NCBI GenBank assembly: GCA_937911175.1
Contig: CALDSE010000037.1
Coordinates: forward strand, 41,461-105,460
DNA from: an uncultured Sediminibacterium sp.
GTDB lineage: Bacteria; Bacteroidota; Bacteroidia; Chitinophagales; Chitinophagaceae
Length of the DNA stretch: 64,000 bases
Direction of reading: 5' to 3'
The position numbers and the translations under genes were made by a program. The notes below the pieces were generated by a model. That model searched no databases, was not told the origin of the DNA, and saw only the letters and a list, made by a program, of their open reading frames with translations. Position 1 is the stretch's first letter, and every line of letters starts with the position of its first letter. Of the stretch, positions 1-10,295 are shown in pieces.

Positions 1-1104
1 TTTGTAAATGTTTTTCAATACGAACCCAATGATTTATTTTTCTGTACTGCCGATATTGGTTGGATTACAGGACATAGTTATATAGTGTATGCGCCTTTAA
101 GTGCAGGTGGCACTTCTTTAATGTTTGAAGGCATTCCTACTTTTCCCGATGCAGGAAGGTTCTGGGATATCATTGATAAATTCAAAGTCAATATTTTATA
201 TACTGCTCCTACTGCTATTAGATCATTGATGAGTTTTGGATTAGGTCCAGTGGAAGGACATGATTTAAGTAGTTTAAAAGTATTAGGCACTGTAGGTGAA
301 CCCATTAATGAAGAAGCGTGGCATTGGTATGATGAAAATATTGGTAAGAAAAAATGTCCCATTGTAGATACATGGTGGCAAACAGAGACAGGGGGCATTA
401 TGATATCTAATATGGCAGGTATTACGCCCGGCAAACCAGGATGGGCCACTTATCCGATGCCTGGTGTACAAACTATTTTAGTAGATGATAAAGGATTAGA
501 AGTAACTACCATCGAAGAAGGTTTATACCGTGGAAATTTATGCATCACTCAACCTTGGCCTGCCACCATTCGAACAACTTATGGCGACCACGAAAGATGC
601 AGAACCAATTATTTCGCCACTTATCCTAATTTATATTTTACAGGAGATGGTGCTTTAAAAAATGAACTAGGTCAAATTAGAATTACAGGTCGTGTTGACG
701 ATGTATTAAATGTAAGTGGACATAGAATTGGTACCGCTGAAGTAGAAAATGCAATTAATATGCACGCAGGTGTAGTAGAAAGTGCAGTAGTAGGTTATCC
801 GCATGATGTGAAAGGACAAGGTATTTACGCTTATGTCATTTATACTGGATCGCATAGTCAAGACACCCATGGCTCTGCGGATTTGATTAGAAAAGATATT
901 TTACAAACAGTGACTAGAATCATTGGGCCTATTGCCAAACCAGATAAAATACAATTTGTATCGGGGCTGCCTAAAACACGTTCTGGAAAAATTATGCGTC
1001 GTATACTTCGTAAAGTTGCAGAAGGTGAATTGAAAAGTTTAGGAGATACATCAACACTGCTTGATCCGGCAGTGGTTGATGAGATTGTAAAGGGTGTATT
1101 GTAA
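1..1104 (+). CDS. acs: Acetyl-CoA synthetase (AMP-forming), C-terminal part, truncated by window edge
   Basis: Frame 1 is open from base 1 ([33 protein letters not shown]...). Motifs [38 protein letters not shown] and the [15 protein letters not shown] lysine motif are typical of Acs. Confidence 0.96.
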   Translation, partial: FVNVFQYEPNDLFFCTADIGWITGHSYIVYAPLSAGGTSLMFEGIPTFPDAGRFWDIIDKFKVNILYTAPTAIRSLMSFGLGPVEGHDLSSLKVLGTVGEPINEEAWHWYDENIGKKKCPIVDTWWQTETGGIMISNMAGITPGKPGWATYPMPGVQTILVDDKGLEVTTIEEGLYRGNLCITQPWPATIRTTYGDHERCRTNYFATYPNLYFTGDGALKNELGQIRITGRVDDVLNVSGHRIGTAEVENAINMHAGVVESAVVGYPHDVKGQGIYAYVIYTGSHSQDTHGSADLIRKDILQTVTRIIGPIAKPDKIQFVSGLPKTRSGKIMRRILRKVAEGELKSLGDTSTLLDPAVVDEIVKGVL

Positions 1105-1119
1105 TTTACTATTGCCTTG

Positions 1120-1307
1120 GCTATTTAATGGTTTGAAAAAATCTATTGCTCTTCGATGTGAATGACGCTAAAAACATTTTTATTCATCTAAAAATTGCGA
1201 ACTCGCTTCGCTCAAACACACAATTTTTTACGATGTATAAAAATGTTTTCTTAACGCTATTCACATAAATTCGCAAGAAGATTATTTTTCAAACGCATTA
1301 AATTAGC
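1120..1307. repeat. Long imperfect inverted repeat (about 85-nt arms) around a central loop, MITE/palindromic-element-like
   Basis: Arm GCTATTTAATGGTTTGAAAAA...ATGTGAATGACGCTAAAAACATTTTTATTCATC aligns with the reverse complement of 1221-1307 (GCTAATTTAATGCGTTTGAAAAATAATC...ATGTGAATAGCGTTAAGAAAACATTTTTATACATC). Confidence 0.8.
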
Positions 1308-1322
1308 GATGGGTCGAAGAAA

Positions 1323-1427
1323 TAAAGTAAAATATAAATACAATCCTGAGCAAGAAGACGCGAGCGAGCGTCTGATGAATGAGCAGAGCGAGAGGGAGCG
1401 AAGGATTGCTATTTTATATTGACTTTA
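1323..1427. repeat. Second palindromic element, about 25-bp imperfect terminal arms with an internal GACGC/GCGTC hairpin
   Basis: TAAAGTAAAATATAAATACAATCCT ... AGGATTGCTATTTTATATTGACTTTA; internal GACGCgagcgaGCGTC. Confidence 0.75.
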
Positions 1428-1434
1428 TAAATCC

Positions 1435-2937
1435 CTACTGGGTCATTAAGTTTTTCAACTTATTCGAAATCAAAAACAGAATGATGGAAGCAATCCCTGC
1501 CATGAATACGAAGAACATAAAGAACTCGTGCAAGTTGGAAATTTGATAGCCTGCAAAAGAAGTAATCTTTCCATTTTCAGGATACAGGGCGCTAAATACA
1601 CCTGCTAATTTATTCGCAAAGGCGTTGGCTGTAAACCATACTGCCATTAATAAAGAGGCAAATTTAATAGGCGCTAATTTATTGAAAATAGCAAGACCTA
1701 TAGGTGATAAACATAGTTCACCAAATGTATGCATCATATACATTCCTATTAACCAAATCATACTCACTTTAACACCCGTTCCCACTCCGTTCACACCAGT
1801 GGCTATCCATAAATAACCAAGGGCTAATAGCATTAAACCCATGGCCATTTTAAAAGGAGAAGAGGGTTCTTTTTTTGCTTTACCTAATTTAATCCATACC
1901 CATGCCACTAAGGGAGCAAGTGTTACTACGAATAAAGAATTAAGTGATTGGAAAAAACTTGCAGGCACTACATAAAAACCCAAGTCTCTTTGCGTATTTT
2001 CTGAAGCGAAAAAAGTAAGCGAGGCACCTGCTTGTTCAAAAGCGCTCCAAAAAAAGATAACAAAAAAGGATACCGTAAATAATACGGCTACCTTTTTTTT
2101 CTGAATAAGGTCCAATGATTTATCTGAAAAAATAACAAAGGCAATTAAAAGAATACAAGCTAGTAATAACCAAAATAAATAACTCACTACTTTAATATCA
2201 ATATATACTAATGCAATAGTGGCTAAAGAAATTAAAAATAAAAAGCCCACCATCACTGGAATTTTTTGAAACCATTTTGGTGCATCTTCAGGAGCCTCTC
2301 CAATGGACTGCCCTTCTGCATTCACTAAATATTTTTTTTGAAAAACCATTTGCGTAATGACACTTAACAACATGGCAACTCCTCCTGCAAAAAAAGCCCA
2401 TTTAAAATCTCCAGAATTACCTGTTTCTCCAAAGAGACCACAGACCATTGGACCCAATGCGCCACCAGTATTAATACCCATATAAAAAATAGTGTAGGCT
2501 GCGTCAATTTTAGAGTCTCCCTTTGCATACAACTGCCCTACCATACTTGAAATATTGGGCTTGAAAAAACCATTGCCTGCAATCATACATCCCAGTCCAA
2601 TATAAAATAAAGGCATGGCCAAGCCTGCATTTTCATAAAAATGTCCGCAAAAAAATAGTACAAATTCTCCAATGGCCATCACCAAGCCACCTGCAATGAT
2701 AGAGCGGTTATTGCCCCAATACCTATCGGCTATATAGCCACCTAAAAGGGGTGTTAAATAAACCAAACCTGTATAACTACCATATACTTGAGAGGCAAAA
2801 ACTTTGTCAAACAACAGGGCCTTGGTTAAAAACAAAACCAAGATAGCACGCATACCATAGTAGTTAAATCGTTCCCACATTTCTGTTGCAAACAAAACAT
2901 ATAATCCCTTGGGGTGTTTCTGTGTGGTAGCTGACAT
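1435..2937 (-). CDS. Peptide MFS transporter (POT/PTR family)
   Basis: 500 aa; MWERFNYYGMRAILVLF, GGYIADRYWGNNRSI and FYMGINTGGALGP motifs of the POT family; about 12 TM segments. Confidence 0.93.
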   Translation of the reverse strand: MSATTQKHPKGLYVLFATEMWERFNYYGMRAILVLFLTKALLFDKVFASQVYGSYTGLVYLTPLLGGYIADRYWGNNRSIIAGGLVMAIGEFVLFFCGHFYENAGLAMPLFYIGLGCMIAGNGFFKPNISSMVGQLYAKGDSKIDAAYTIFYMGINTGGALGPMVCGLFGETGNSGDFKWAFFAGGVAMLLSVITQMVFQKKYLVNAEGQSIGEAPEDAPKWFQKIPVMVGFLFLISLATIALVYIDIKVVSYLFWLLLACILLIAFVIFSDKSLDLIQKKKVAVLFTVSFFVIFFWSAFEQAGASLTFFASENTQRDLGFYVVPASFFQSLNSLFVVTLAPLVAWVWIKLGKAKKEPSSPFKMAMGLMLLALGYLWIATGVNGVGTGVKVSMIWLIGMYMMHTFGELCLSPIGLAIFNKLAPIKFASLLMAVWFTANAFANKLAGVFSALYPENGKITSFAGYQISNLHEFFMFFVFMAGIASIILFLISNKLKNLMTQ

Positions 2938-3018
2938 AAGTATTTGTTTTATTTAATTGACTCAAATTAATAAAATCCATTCAATAAATTTTACTTTCGT
3001 GGTGCAATCCCTTTAAAT

Positions 3019-4302
3019 ATGAATATTTTACTCATTGGTAGCGGTGGAAGAGAAAATGCTTTGGCATGGAAAATGGCGCAAAGTCATCAGTGTGATGAAA
3101 TTTTTATAGCCCCTGGAAACCCTGGTACTGCTGAATTTGGAACAAATTTACCCATTGACATTAATGCCTTTGATGCCCTTAAAAAAGCGGCCATTGAACA
3201 CCAAATAGAAATGATTGTCGTAGGACCGGAGGAACCGCTTGTAAAAGGCATTTATGATTTTTTCAATGACGATCCCTTAACTGCTCATATCAATATCATT
3301 GGTCCTTCAGCCAAAGCAGCACAGTTAGAAGGAAGCAAGGCTTTCAGTAAGCATTTCATGCAAAGGCATCAAATACCTACTGCTAGTTATGCCGAATTCA
3401 CCCTTGAAAATTATGAGCAAGGCCTTGCCTACATTGGCGCTCATGCATTACCCATTGTTTTAAAAGCAGATGGGCTAGCGGCGGGCAAAGGAGTTATTAT
3501 AGCTACCACACACCAAGAAGCATTAACCAGTTTTAAAGAAATGCTACAAGACAAACAATTTGGAGCAGCCAGTGATAAAGTAGTGATAGAGCAGTTTTTA
3601 GAAGGCATTGAGGTAAGCGTTTTTGCTCTAACCGACGGAACAAATTATAAAATTATAGGACATGCCAAGGATTATAAAAGAATTGGCGAGGGCGATACAG
3701 GATTAAACACAGGTGGCATGGGTTGCGTAAGCCCCGTTCCTTTTATGGATGCCGCTTTTATGGCTAAGGTAAATGCTCAAATTGTGGAGCCCACTATTAA
3801 AGGTATTCAGCAGGAAGGCCTTGTGTATAAGGGTTTTGTGTTCTTTGGCCTGATGAATTGCCAGGGAGAGCCTTATGTTATTGAATACAATTGCAGGTTG
3901 GGGGACCCAGAAACGGAAGTAATTCTACCTCGCTTACAAACCGACTTAGTAAGTCTACTAGCCGCCGCCGATAATGGCACTTTAGAGGATGTGAATATTC
4001 AATATCATGAGCAATACTTTGCAACTGTGATGGCCGTAAGTGGCGGTTATCCTGGGTCTTATCAAAAAAACTTTCCCATTCAAGGAATTGAGCTTGCACA
4101 AAAATTACCCGACAGCCTTGTATTTCAAGCTGGTACAGGGTTTCAAGAAAATACAATTGTTACCAAAGGAGGTCGTGTGCTTACTGTTACTAGCCAAGGC
4201 AAAGACCTTCAGCAGGCCGTTCAAAAAGCGCAAAAAGCACTTTCAACTATTCAATTTGAAGGCATGTATTTTAGAAAAGATATTGGCTACGAGTTTGCAT
4301 AA
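3019..4302 (+). CDS. purD: Phosphoribosylamine--glycine ligase
   Basis: MNILLIGSGGRENALAWK, GPEEPLVKGI, KADGLAAGKGV, NTGGMGCVSP, EYNCRLGDPETEVILPRL. Confidence 0.97.
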   Translation: MNILLIGSGGRENALAWKMAQSHQCDEIFIAPGNPGTAEFGTNLPIDINAFDALKKAAIEHQIEMIVVGPEEPLVKGIYDFFNDDPLTAHINIIGPSAKAAQLEGSKAFSKHFMQRHQIPTASYAEFTLENYEQGLAYIGAHALPIVLKADGLAAGKGVIIATTHQEALTSFKEMLQDKQFGAASDKVVIEQFLEGIEVSVFALTDGTNYKIIGHAKDYKRIGEGDTGLNTGGMGCVSPVPFMDAAFMAKVNAQIVEPTIKGIQQEGLVYKGFVFFGLMNCQGEPYVIEYNCRLGDPETEVILPRLQTDLVSLLAAADNGTLEDVNIQYHEQYFATVMAVSGGYPGSYQKNFPIQGIELAQKLPDSLVFQAGTGFQENTIVTKGGRVLTVTSQGKDLQQAVQKAQKALSTIQFEGMYFRKDIGYEFA

Positions 4303-4412
4303 AATTTTGGGTTAAAAAAACTTTGCGAATCATTTGTAAAAAGCTTTGTATTGTAAGGATTTTAGATGAATTTTGCTACATTCAACTTCAACTATTCAAA
4401 TAACGATCTACA

Positions 4413-5438
4413 ATGGGATTATTTAATTTTTTTACGCAGGAAATAGCGATGGACTTAGGTACAGCCAACACGCTTATTATTCACAACGATGAAGTAGTCG
4501 TGAATGAACCTTCTATTATTGCTTTGAATAGAAATAATATGAAAGAAGTTTTAGGCGTAGGTAAAAAAGCATTGTTGATGCATGAAAAAACGCATGAAAG
4601 TATTAAAACAGTTCGTCCTTTAAAAGATGGTGTAATCGCCGACTTTAACGCTGCTGAATTAATGATTCGTGAGTTGATGAAAATGATTTATCCAAAGAAG
4701 CCATTATTTCCTCCAAGTTGGAGAATGGTTATTTGTATTCCTTCTTCTATTACTGAGGTAGAGAAAAGAGCGGTGCGTGATAGTGCTGAACAAGCAGGCG
4801 CAAAAGAAGTATATATGATTCACGAACCTATGGCAGCTGCATTAGGAATTGGTATTGATGTAGAAGAGCCCGTTGGAAATATGATTATTGATATTGGAGG
4901 TGGTACAACAGGAATTACAGTGATTGCACTTGCAGGAATAGTTTGTGATCAAAGTATTCGTATTGCAGGTGATGAATTCACTGCAGATATTATGGAAGCA
5001 TTAAGACGTTATCATAGTTTATTAATTGGAGAGCGTACTGCAGAACAAATTAAAATTCATGTGGGTGCTGCTTTGAAGGATTTAGACAATCCTCCAGATG
5101 ATATGCCAGTGAATGGTCGCGACTTAGTAACAGGTATTCCTAAACAAATTATGGTTACTTATCAAGAAGTAGCCGAGGCTTTAGATAAGAGTATTTTTAA
5201 AATTGAAGAGGCTATCTTGAAAGCCTTAGAAACAACGCCACCAGAGCTTGCGTCAGATATATACCGCAGAGGTTTATACTTAACAGGAGGTGGTGCACTA
5301 CTGCGCGGATTAGATAAAAGATTAAGTCAAAAAATAAAATTACCCGTTCATGTAGCAGAGGATCCACTAAAAAGTGTGGTGCGCGGAACAGGAATTGCAC
5401 TTAAGAATTATCAACGCTTTCCATTTATTATGAGATAA
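4413..5438 (+). CDS. mreB: Rod shape-determining protein MreB
   Basis: Actin-like: AMDLGTANTLI, EPSIIAL, MIDIGGGTTGITVIALAGI, GGGALLRGLDKRLS. Confidence 0.97.
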   Translation: MGLFNFFTQEIAMDLGTANTLIIHNDEVVVNEPSIIALNRNNMKEVLGVGKKALLMHEKTHESIKTVRPLKDGVIADFNAAELMIRELMKMIYPKKPLFPPSWRMVICIPSSITEVEKRAVRDSAEQAGAKEVYMIHEPMAAALGIGIDVEEPVGNMIIDIGGGTTGITVIALAGIVCDQSIRIAGDEFTADIMEALRRYHSLLIGERTAEQIKIHVGAALKDLDNPPDDMPVNGRDLVTGIPKQIMVTYQEVAEALDKSIFKIEEAILKALETTPPELASDIYRRGLYLTGGGALLRGLDKRLSQKIKLPVHVAEDPLKSVVRGTGIALKNYQRFPFIMR

Positions 5439-5444
5439 TACCAA

Positions 5445-6299
5445 ATGAAGAATATCATTGGGTTCATACGACAAAATTTTACTTTCTTTAGTTTTCTGAT
5501 ACTTCAGATTCTATCATTGGTCATGTTGTCTTCCAATAGTAAAACACATGAAACATTTTTTGGCGGCTGGAGCAACCAAGTTAGCGGAAACATTAATCAA
5601 TACTATTCTAGTTGGACTTATTTTTTTAGTTTAAAAGCAACCAACGAAAAATTAGCTGCAGAAAATGTGGCCTTAAGAAATCAATTAGCACAAAATTTTG
5701 TAGGCTTTGATACGACTAAAAAATTAGGCACCCTTATTTTAAGAAAAGATAGTCTTGAAAAAATTAGAAAGTTTTATTACTACCCAGCCAAAGTGGTGGG
5801 CAATACTTTCACGCTTCAAAAAAATTATATTGTTATTGAAAGAGGCAGCAAGCAAGGTATTAAAAAAGATATGGCTGCCATTAGCCCCGATGGAAGTATT
5901 GTGGGCGTAGTGGTAGAAGTCAATGAAAATTATAGTACCATCATGAGCTTACTGCATCGCAATAGTAAAGTAAGTGCGATGTTGAAAAGAGATAAAATTG
6001 CAGGCAGTATCGAATGGGATGGCGCCGACCCCAATATATTAGTGCTTAAAAATATTTCTAAAAGTGCAGCACCTAAAGTGGGAGACACGGTTATTACCAG
6101 CCCCTACTCTTCTAATTTCCCGGCTCAGTTAATGGTAGGACGCGTAACTTCTGTCATTCAAGACCCCTCTAGTAATTTCTTAACCTTGAATGTAAAAGCA
6201 GGCACTAACTTTTTTAATTTAGAATATGTTTATTTAGTAGAGAATAGAAGAATGGAAGACCAAAACAAGGTAAATATAAAGGAGGCAGTCAATGAATAA
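5445..6299 (+). CDS. mreC: Rod shape-determining protein MreC
   Basis: Position after mreB; one N-terminal TM, coiled coil, YYPAKVVGNTFTLQKNYIVIERGSKQGIKKDMAAISPDGSIVGVV. Confidence 0.93.
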   Translation: MKNIIGFIRQNFTFFSFLILQILSLVMLSSNSKTHETFFGGWSNQVSGNINQYYSSWTYFFSLKATNEKLAAENVALRNQLAQNFVGFDTTKKLGTLILRKDSLEKIRKFYYYPAKVVGNTFTLQKNYIVIERGSKQGIKKDMAAISPDGSIVGVVVEVNENYSTIMSLLHRNSKVSAMLKRDKIAGSIEWDGADPNILVLKNISKSAAPKVGDTVITSPYSSNFPAQLMVGRVTSVIQDPSSNFLTLNVKAGTNFFNLEYVYLVENRRMEDQNKVNIKEAVNE

Positions 6300-6813
6300 T
6301 TTACTAAAAAATACTGCTCGATTTGTTTTGTTCTTATTAGTACAAATAGTCATTTTAAACGAAGTGCCTCCAATTCATCAATTTATCACTCCCTATATTT
6401 ATTTTCTATTTTTACTATGGCTGCCTTTTGGAACCAGTCGTATTAGCACCACCTTACTTGGATTTATATTCGGCTATAGCCTTGATATATTTACCAAAAC
6501 CCCTGGACTGCATGCCGCTGCTTGCGGTTTAATGGGATACCTTAGACCTATTATTTTAAATTTACTCTTATCCCAAGAGGCCTCTGAAGAAGTGAGCAAA
6601 GAACCAAGTATTGCCACCATGGGCTGGGGCCCTTATGCTTTTTATGCATTTTCACTCACTTTTATTCACCATTTCTATTTAGTCTTATTAGAATGGTTGC
6701 AGTTTGGTAACTTTGGTTACTTCATTGGAAAAGTATTCTTCACTAGTATCATTAGTTTATTATTAATTTTTAGTGTAGAGCTTATCATGAACAGAAGAAA
6801 GCTAAAAAGATAA
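6292..6813 (+). CDS. mreD: Rod shape-determining protein MreD
   Basis: Small multi-TM protein overlapping the end of mreC, in the conserved cluster order. Confidence 0.85.
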   Translation: MNNLLKNTARFVLFLLVQIVILNEVPPIHQFITPYIYFLFLLWLPFGTSRISTTLLGFIFGYSLDIFTKTPGLHAAACGLMGYLRPIILNLLLSQEASEEVSKEPSIATMGWGPYAFYAFSLTFIHHFYLVLLEWLQFGNFGYFIGKVFFTSIISLLLIFSVELIMNRRKLKR

Positions 6814-6816
6814 TTC

Positions 6817-8946
6817 ATGTCAATGTATAATTCGAATCGCGGGGGTATCATTCAAATTATTATTGGTATTATTTTTGTCTTAATCATCGCTCAACTCATT
6901 AGTTTACAAATATTTTCTAGCAAGTATGTACTAGCTGCTAATAACAATGCCATTTTTAGAAAAATTATTTATCCCGATAGAGGCATTATCTACGATCGTA
7001 AAAAAAGAGCTCTTTTAGAAAATACCATTAGCTATGACTTAGTGGTTATTCCCAATGAAGCCAGGGGTGTTGACACGGCTACTTTATGTGAAATTTTAAA
7101 AATAGATAAAGCCGAGTATAACAAAAGAATAGTGGAAGTGATTATTAAAAATACACGTGTTAAAGCTGGTATATTCGAGCCCTTTCTTTCTGCAGAATCA
7201 TATGCACAGTTAACGGAGAACTTATACCGCTTTCCGGGCTTCTCTATATCTGAGCGTTCTATTCGTTCTTATCCTTATAATACTGCAGCACATGTACTTG
7301 GTTATGTAGCAGAAGTGGATGTTAATTTTTTAAAAAAGTATGGTGATCAAGGCTATGAGATGGGTGACTATGCGGGTATGACAGGTTTAGAAAAACAATA
7401 TGAGTCTATCTTAATGGGACAAAGAGGTGTCAAAAGATATTTGAGAGATAATAAAGGAAAAATACAAGGTGCATTTGAAAAAGGAGAATTTGATACACTA
7501 GCCATTGCAGGTAGAAACTTATTTACGAGCATGGATGTAGAAGTGCAACAATTAGCAGAAAAATTATTACAACATAAAATAGGAAGTGTGGTGGCATTGA
7601 ATCCTAAAACAGGATCTGTGATTGCGATGGCTTCTAGTCCTGGATACAATCCTAATTTATTGACGGGTAATCAAAGAAGAAAAACAATTGGTAGGTTATT
7701 AACCGATACAGCGCGTCCTATTTACAATCGTGCTATTAAAGGTCAATACCCTCCAGGTTCTACCTTTAAACCCTTGGGCGCTTTGATTGCATTAGATGAA
7801 GGACTTATCACACCTAGTTTTGGATACAATTGTTTTGGATTATATACATCTTGTGGTGACCCGAGAAAATGTGAGCACCATAATGCCGGACACGCTGCTA
7901 ATTTACAATTGGCCTTGGCTTATTCTTGTAACTCTTATTTTTTGCAAGTTTTTAGAATGGCCATTGACAATCCAAAATACCGTGATGCCAAAAAAGGGTA
8001 TTTGAAATGGAAGCAGTACATGAATAGTTTTGGCCTAGGTAGAAAATTAGGAATTGACCTGCCTAGTGAAAATAGAGCCAACATTCCCGATACTGCGCAG
8101 TACAATAAAGACTTTGGTGGCGCTAAGTACTGGAATAGTTGCTATATGTTAACCTTAGGTATTGGCCAAGATAGAATGACAGCTACTCCTTTACAATTAG
8201 CCAATGCAATGGCCTTTATTGCGAATAAAGGATATTATTACACGCCTCATTTTATAGACAGTGTAGAAGAAGAAGATGAAATAGATAAAAAATTATTGGA
8301 GAACTTTCGTATGAAACAAGAAGTGACTAAAATACCTACTGAATATTTTGATGTCATTAAAGAAGGTATGCATGATGTAACTGTTTTCGGAACGGCTGCC
8401 TTTATTAAAGTACCTGGTCATGAATTTTGTGCTAAAACAGGAACTGCACAAAACCCACATGGAAAAAATCACTCCTTATTTGTTTGCTTTGCGCCCAAAG
8501 ACAATCCTAAAATTGCAGTAGCAGTCATAGTAGAGAATGCGGGCTTTGGTTCTACTTGGGCAGGCCCTATAGCAGGCCTTATTATGGAAAAGTATTTAAA
8601 TGATACTTTAACCAAAGAAAGTAAAACAAAGGTAGACTACTTATCCAATGTCGATTTAATGCCGGAATCTATTAAAGCCTGGTATATTAGAAATAATAAA
8701 ACTGAAATGCTCACTCCTATTGAATATAACAATGATGAATTAGCAGATGTTTGGGATATGGAAATGATTTCTGAAAATACGCCTATCAAAGCTAAAGTAG
8801 ATACCATCAAAAAAATAGATACTGTAACTCCACCAGCTAAACCAGTAGCCCCTCCTATAAAAAATAAAAAAACAAAAGAGCAGGGATTAAACCCTACTAT
8901 GAAAAAAAAGAAAGCAAACAGTAAAATAAATAATGTCAGTATCTAG
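6817..8946 (+). CDS. mrdA: Penicillin-binding protein 2 (elongasome transpeptidase)
   Basis: PDRGIIYDR, PPGSTFKP (SxxK), SCNSYFLQ (SxN), KTGTAQNP (KTG). Confidence 0.96.
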   Translation: MSMYNSNRGGIIQIIIGIIFVLIIAQLISLQIFSSKYVLAANNNAIFRKIIYPDRGIIYDRKKRALLENTISYDLVVIPNEARGVDTATLCEILKIDKAEYNKRIVEVIIKNTRVKAGIFEPFLSAESYAQLTENLYRFPGFSISERSIRSYPYNTAAHVLGYVAEVDVNFLKKYGDQGYEMGDYAGMTGLEKQYESILMGQRGVKRYLRDNKGKIQGAFEKGEFDTLAIAGRNLFTSMDVEVQQLAEKLLQHKIGSVVALNPKTGSVIAMASSPGYNPNLLTGNQRRKTIGRLLTDTARPIYNRAIKGQYPPGSTFKPLGALIALDEGLITPSFGYNCFGLYTSCGDPRKCEHHNAGHAANLQLALAYSCNSYFLQVFRMAIDNPKYRDAKKGYLKWKQYMNSFGLGRKLGIDLPSENRANIPDTAQYNKDFGGAKYWNSCYMLTLGIGQDRMTATPLQLANAMAFIANKGYYYTPHFIDSVEEEDEIDKKLLENFRMKQEVTKIPTEYFDVIKEGMHDVTVFGTAAFIKVPGHEFCAKTGTAQNPHGKNHSLFVCFAPKDNPKIAVAVIVENAGFGSTWAGPIAGLIMEKYLNDTLTKESKTKVDYLSNVDLMPESIKAWYIRNNKTEMLTPIEYNNDELADVWDMEMISENTPIKAKVDTIKKIDTVTPPAKPVAPPIKNKKTKEQGLNPTMKKKKANSKINNVSI

Positions 8947-10279
8947 TAACAATAATAACTTTTCAAAAGGGACCGACTTAGCCGTCATCCTACTTTACCT
9001 TATTATGGTAGCTATTGGCATTATGTGCATTTTTATGGTAGAGTACAATCCTAATTTAACTTGGAGCAACTCTTTTTTAACGGCTAAAACGAATTATAGT
9101 AAACAAATTTACTTTGCTATTTTCTGCGGATTTGTGGCCATCTTTATTTTACTTATCGATAGTAAATTATTTACAGCCCTTGCTAATATTTCTTATGTAC
9201 TAGGTATCTTACTAATGTTGGCCACTTTTGTTTTAGGTAAAAATATCAATGGCTCCAAAAGTTGGATTCCCATTGCAGGAGGCTTTAATTTACAACCTGC
9301 AGAATTATGCAAAATTTTCACTGCCCTCATTTTAGCAAAATTCATTGCTAAACCAGAAACCGATTTTACCAAATTAAAGTCTCATATCATTGCGGGTATG
9401 ATGATTGCCTTTCCTGCTGTTTTATCCATCATGCAACATGAATTAGGCCTAGCCTTGGTCTACAGCGCCTTTATATTTGCTATGTACCGTGAAGGGCTGC
9501 CTCCGGTCATTCTTGTAATCTTGCTTTCATTTGCCATATTGGTTATCGCTACTTTATTACTAGCACCTACCACCCTTTCTATTATCTTAACTGCCCTAGC
9601 AGGATTATTTATTGCCAACATGATTAAAAGGTTCAAGCGCAATAAAAAAAATATCTTAATAGTGCTTGCCATTTGGTTGGTAAGTTTTGGTACAGTTCGA
9701 TTTGCAGTACCCTATATTTTTAATAATGTATTTGAGTGTTATCAAAGTACCCGCATATATTCAATGATTGGTAAAGAGTACGATTGTTCTTTAAATAAAA
9801 AATCGGCTAGCTCCATTACAGAAAAGAAAAGTAAAAAACCCGATGACTACAATGTGAAGCAAAGTAAAATTGCCATAGGCTCTGGTGGTTTTTGGGGTAG
9901 AGGTTTTTTAAAGGGCACACAAACTAGAGGAAGATATGTACCTGCACAGCATACCGATTTTATATTCACTTCCCTAGGAGAAGCTTTTGGATTTGTAGGA
10001 ACATTTACTTTCTTAGCGCTTTATTTATTTTTCTTATTTAGACTTATTAGAATTGCAGAGAGGCAAAGAAGTACTTTTTCAAGAGTATATGCCTATAGTG
10101 TGGTGGGTATTTTCTTTTTTCATATTGCGGTGAATATCTGTATGTCCATTGGCTTATTTCCTGTAGTGGGCATTCCACTGCCTTTAATTAGTTATGGCGG
10201 TTCCTCTTTGCTTACTTTTACAGCCCTTTTATTTATTTTATTAAGATTAGACGCAGACAGACAGATGGTGCTGCGTTAA
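8933..10279 (+). CDS. rodA: Rod shape-determining protein RodA (SEDS family)
   Basis: SEDS motifs GSKSWIPIAGGFNLQPAELCKI, HTDFIFTSLGEAFGFVG, GIPLPLISYGGSSLL; overlaps mrdA by 14 nt. Confidence 0.95.
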   Translation: MSVSSNNNNFSKGTDLAVILLYLIMVAIGIMCIFMVEYNPNLTWSNSFLTAKTNYSKQIYFAIFCGFVAIFILLIDSKLFTALANISYVLGILLMLATFVLGKNINGSKSWIPIAGGFNLQPAELCKIFTALILAKFIAKPETDFTKLKSHIIAGMMIAFPAVLSIMQHELGLALVYSAFIFAMYREGLPPVILVILLSFAILVIATLLLAPTTLSIILTALAGLFIANMIKRFKRNKKNILIVLAIWLVSFGTVRFAVPYIFNNVFECYQSTRIYSMIGKEYDCSLNKKSASSITEKKSKKPDDYNVKQSKIAIGSGGFWGRGFLKGTQTRGRYVPAQHTDFIFTSLGEAFGFVGTFTFLALYLFFLFRLIRIAERQRSTFSRVYAYSVVGIFFFHIAVNICMSIGLFPVVGIPLPLISYGGSSLLTFTALLFILLRLDADRQMVLR

Positions 10280-10295
10280 TGCTTATTTTTGTAGT

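Noticed and set aside
4040-4315. 91-aa plus-strand ORF overlapping purD
   Set aside because: Alternative frame inside the conserved purD C-terminus; no domain signal.
7368-7649. Minus-strand ORF within PBP2
   Set aside because: Antisense shadow of a strongly conserved transpeptidase gene.
4413-10279. mreBCD-mrdA-rodA cluster as a novel system
   Set aside because: Conserved elongasome gene order; gene overlaps are ordinary translational coupling.
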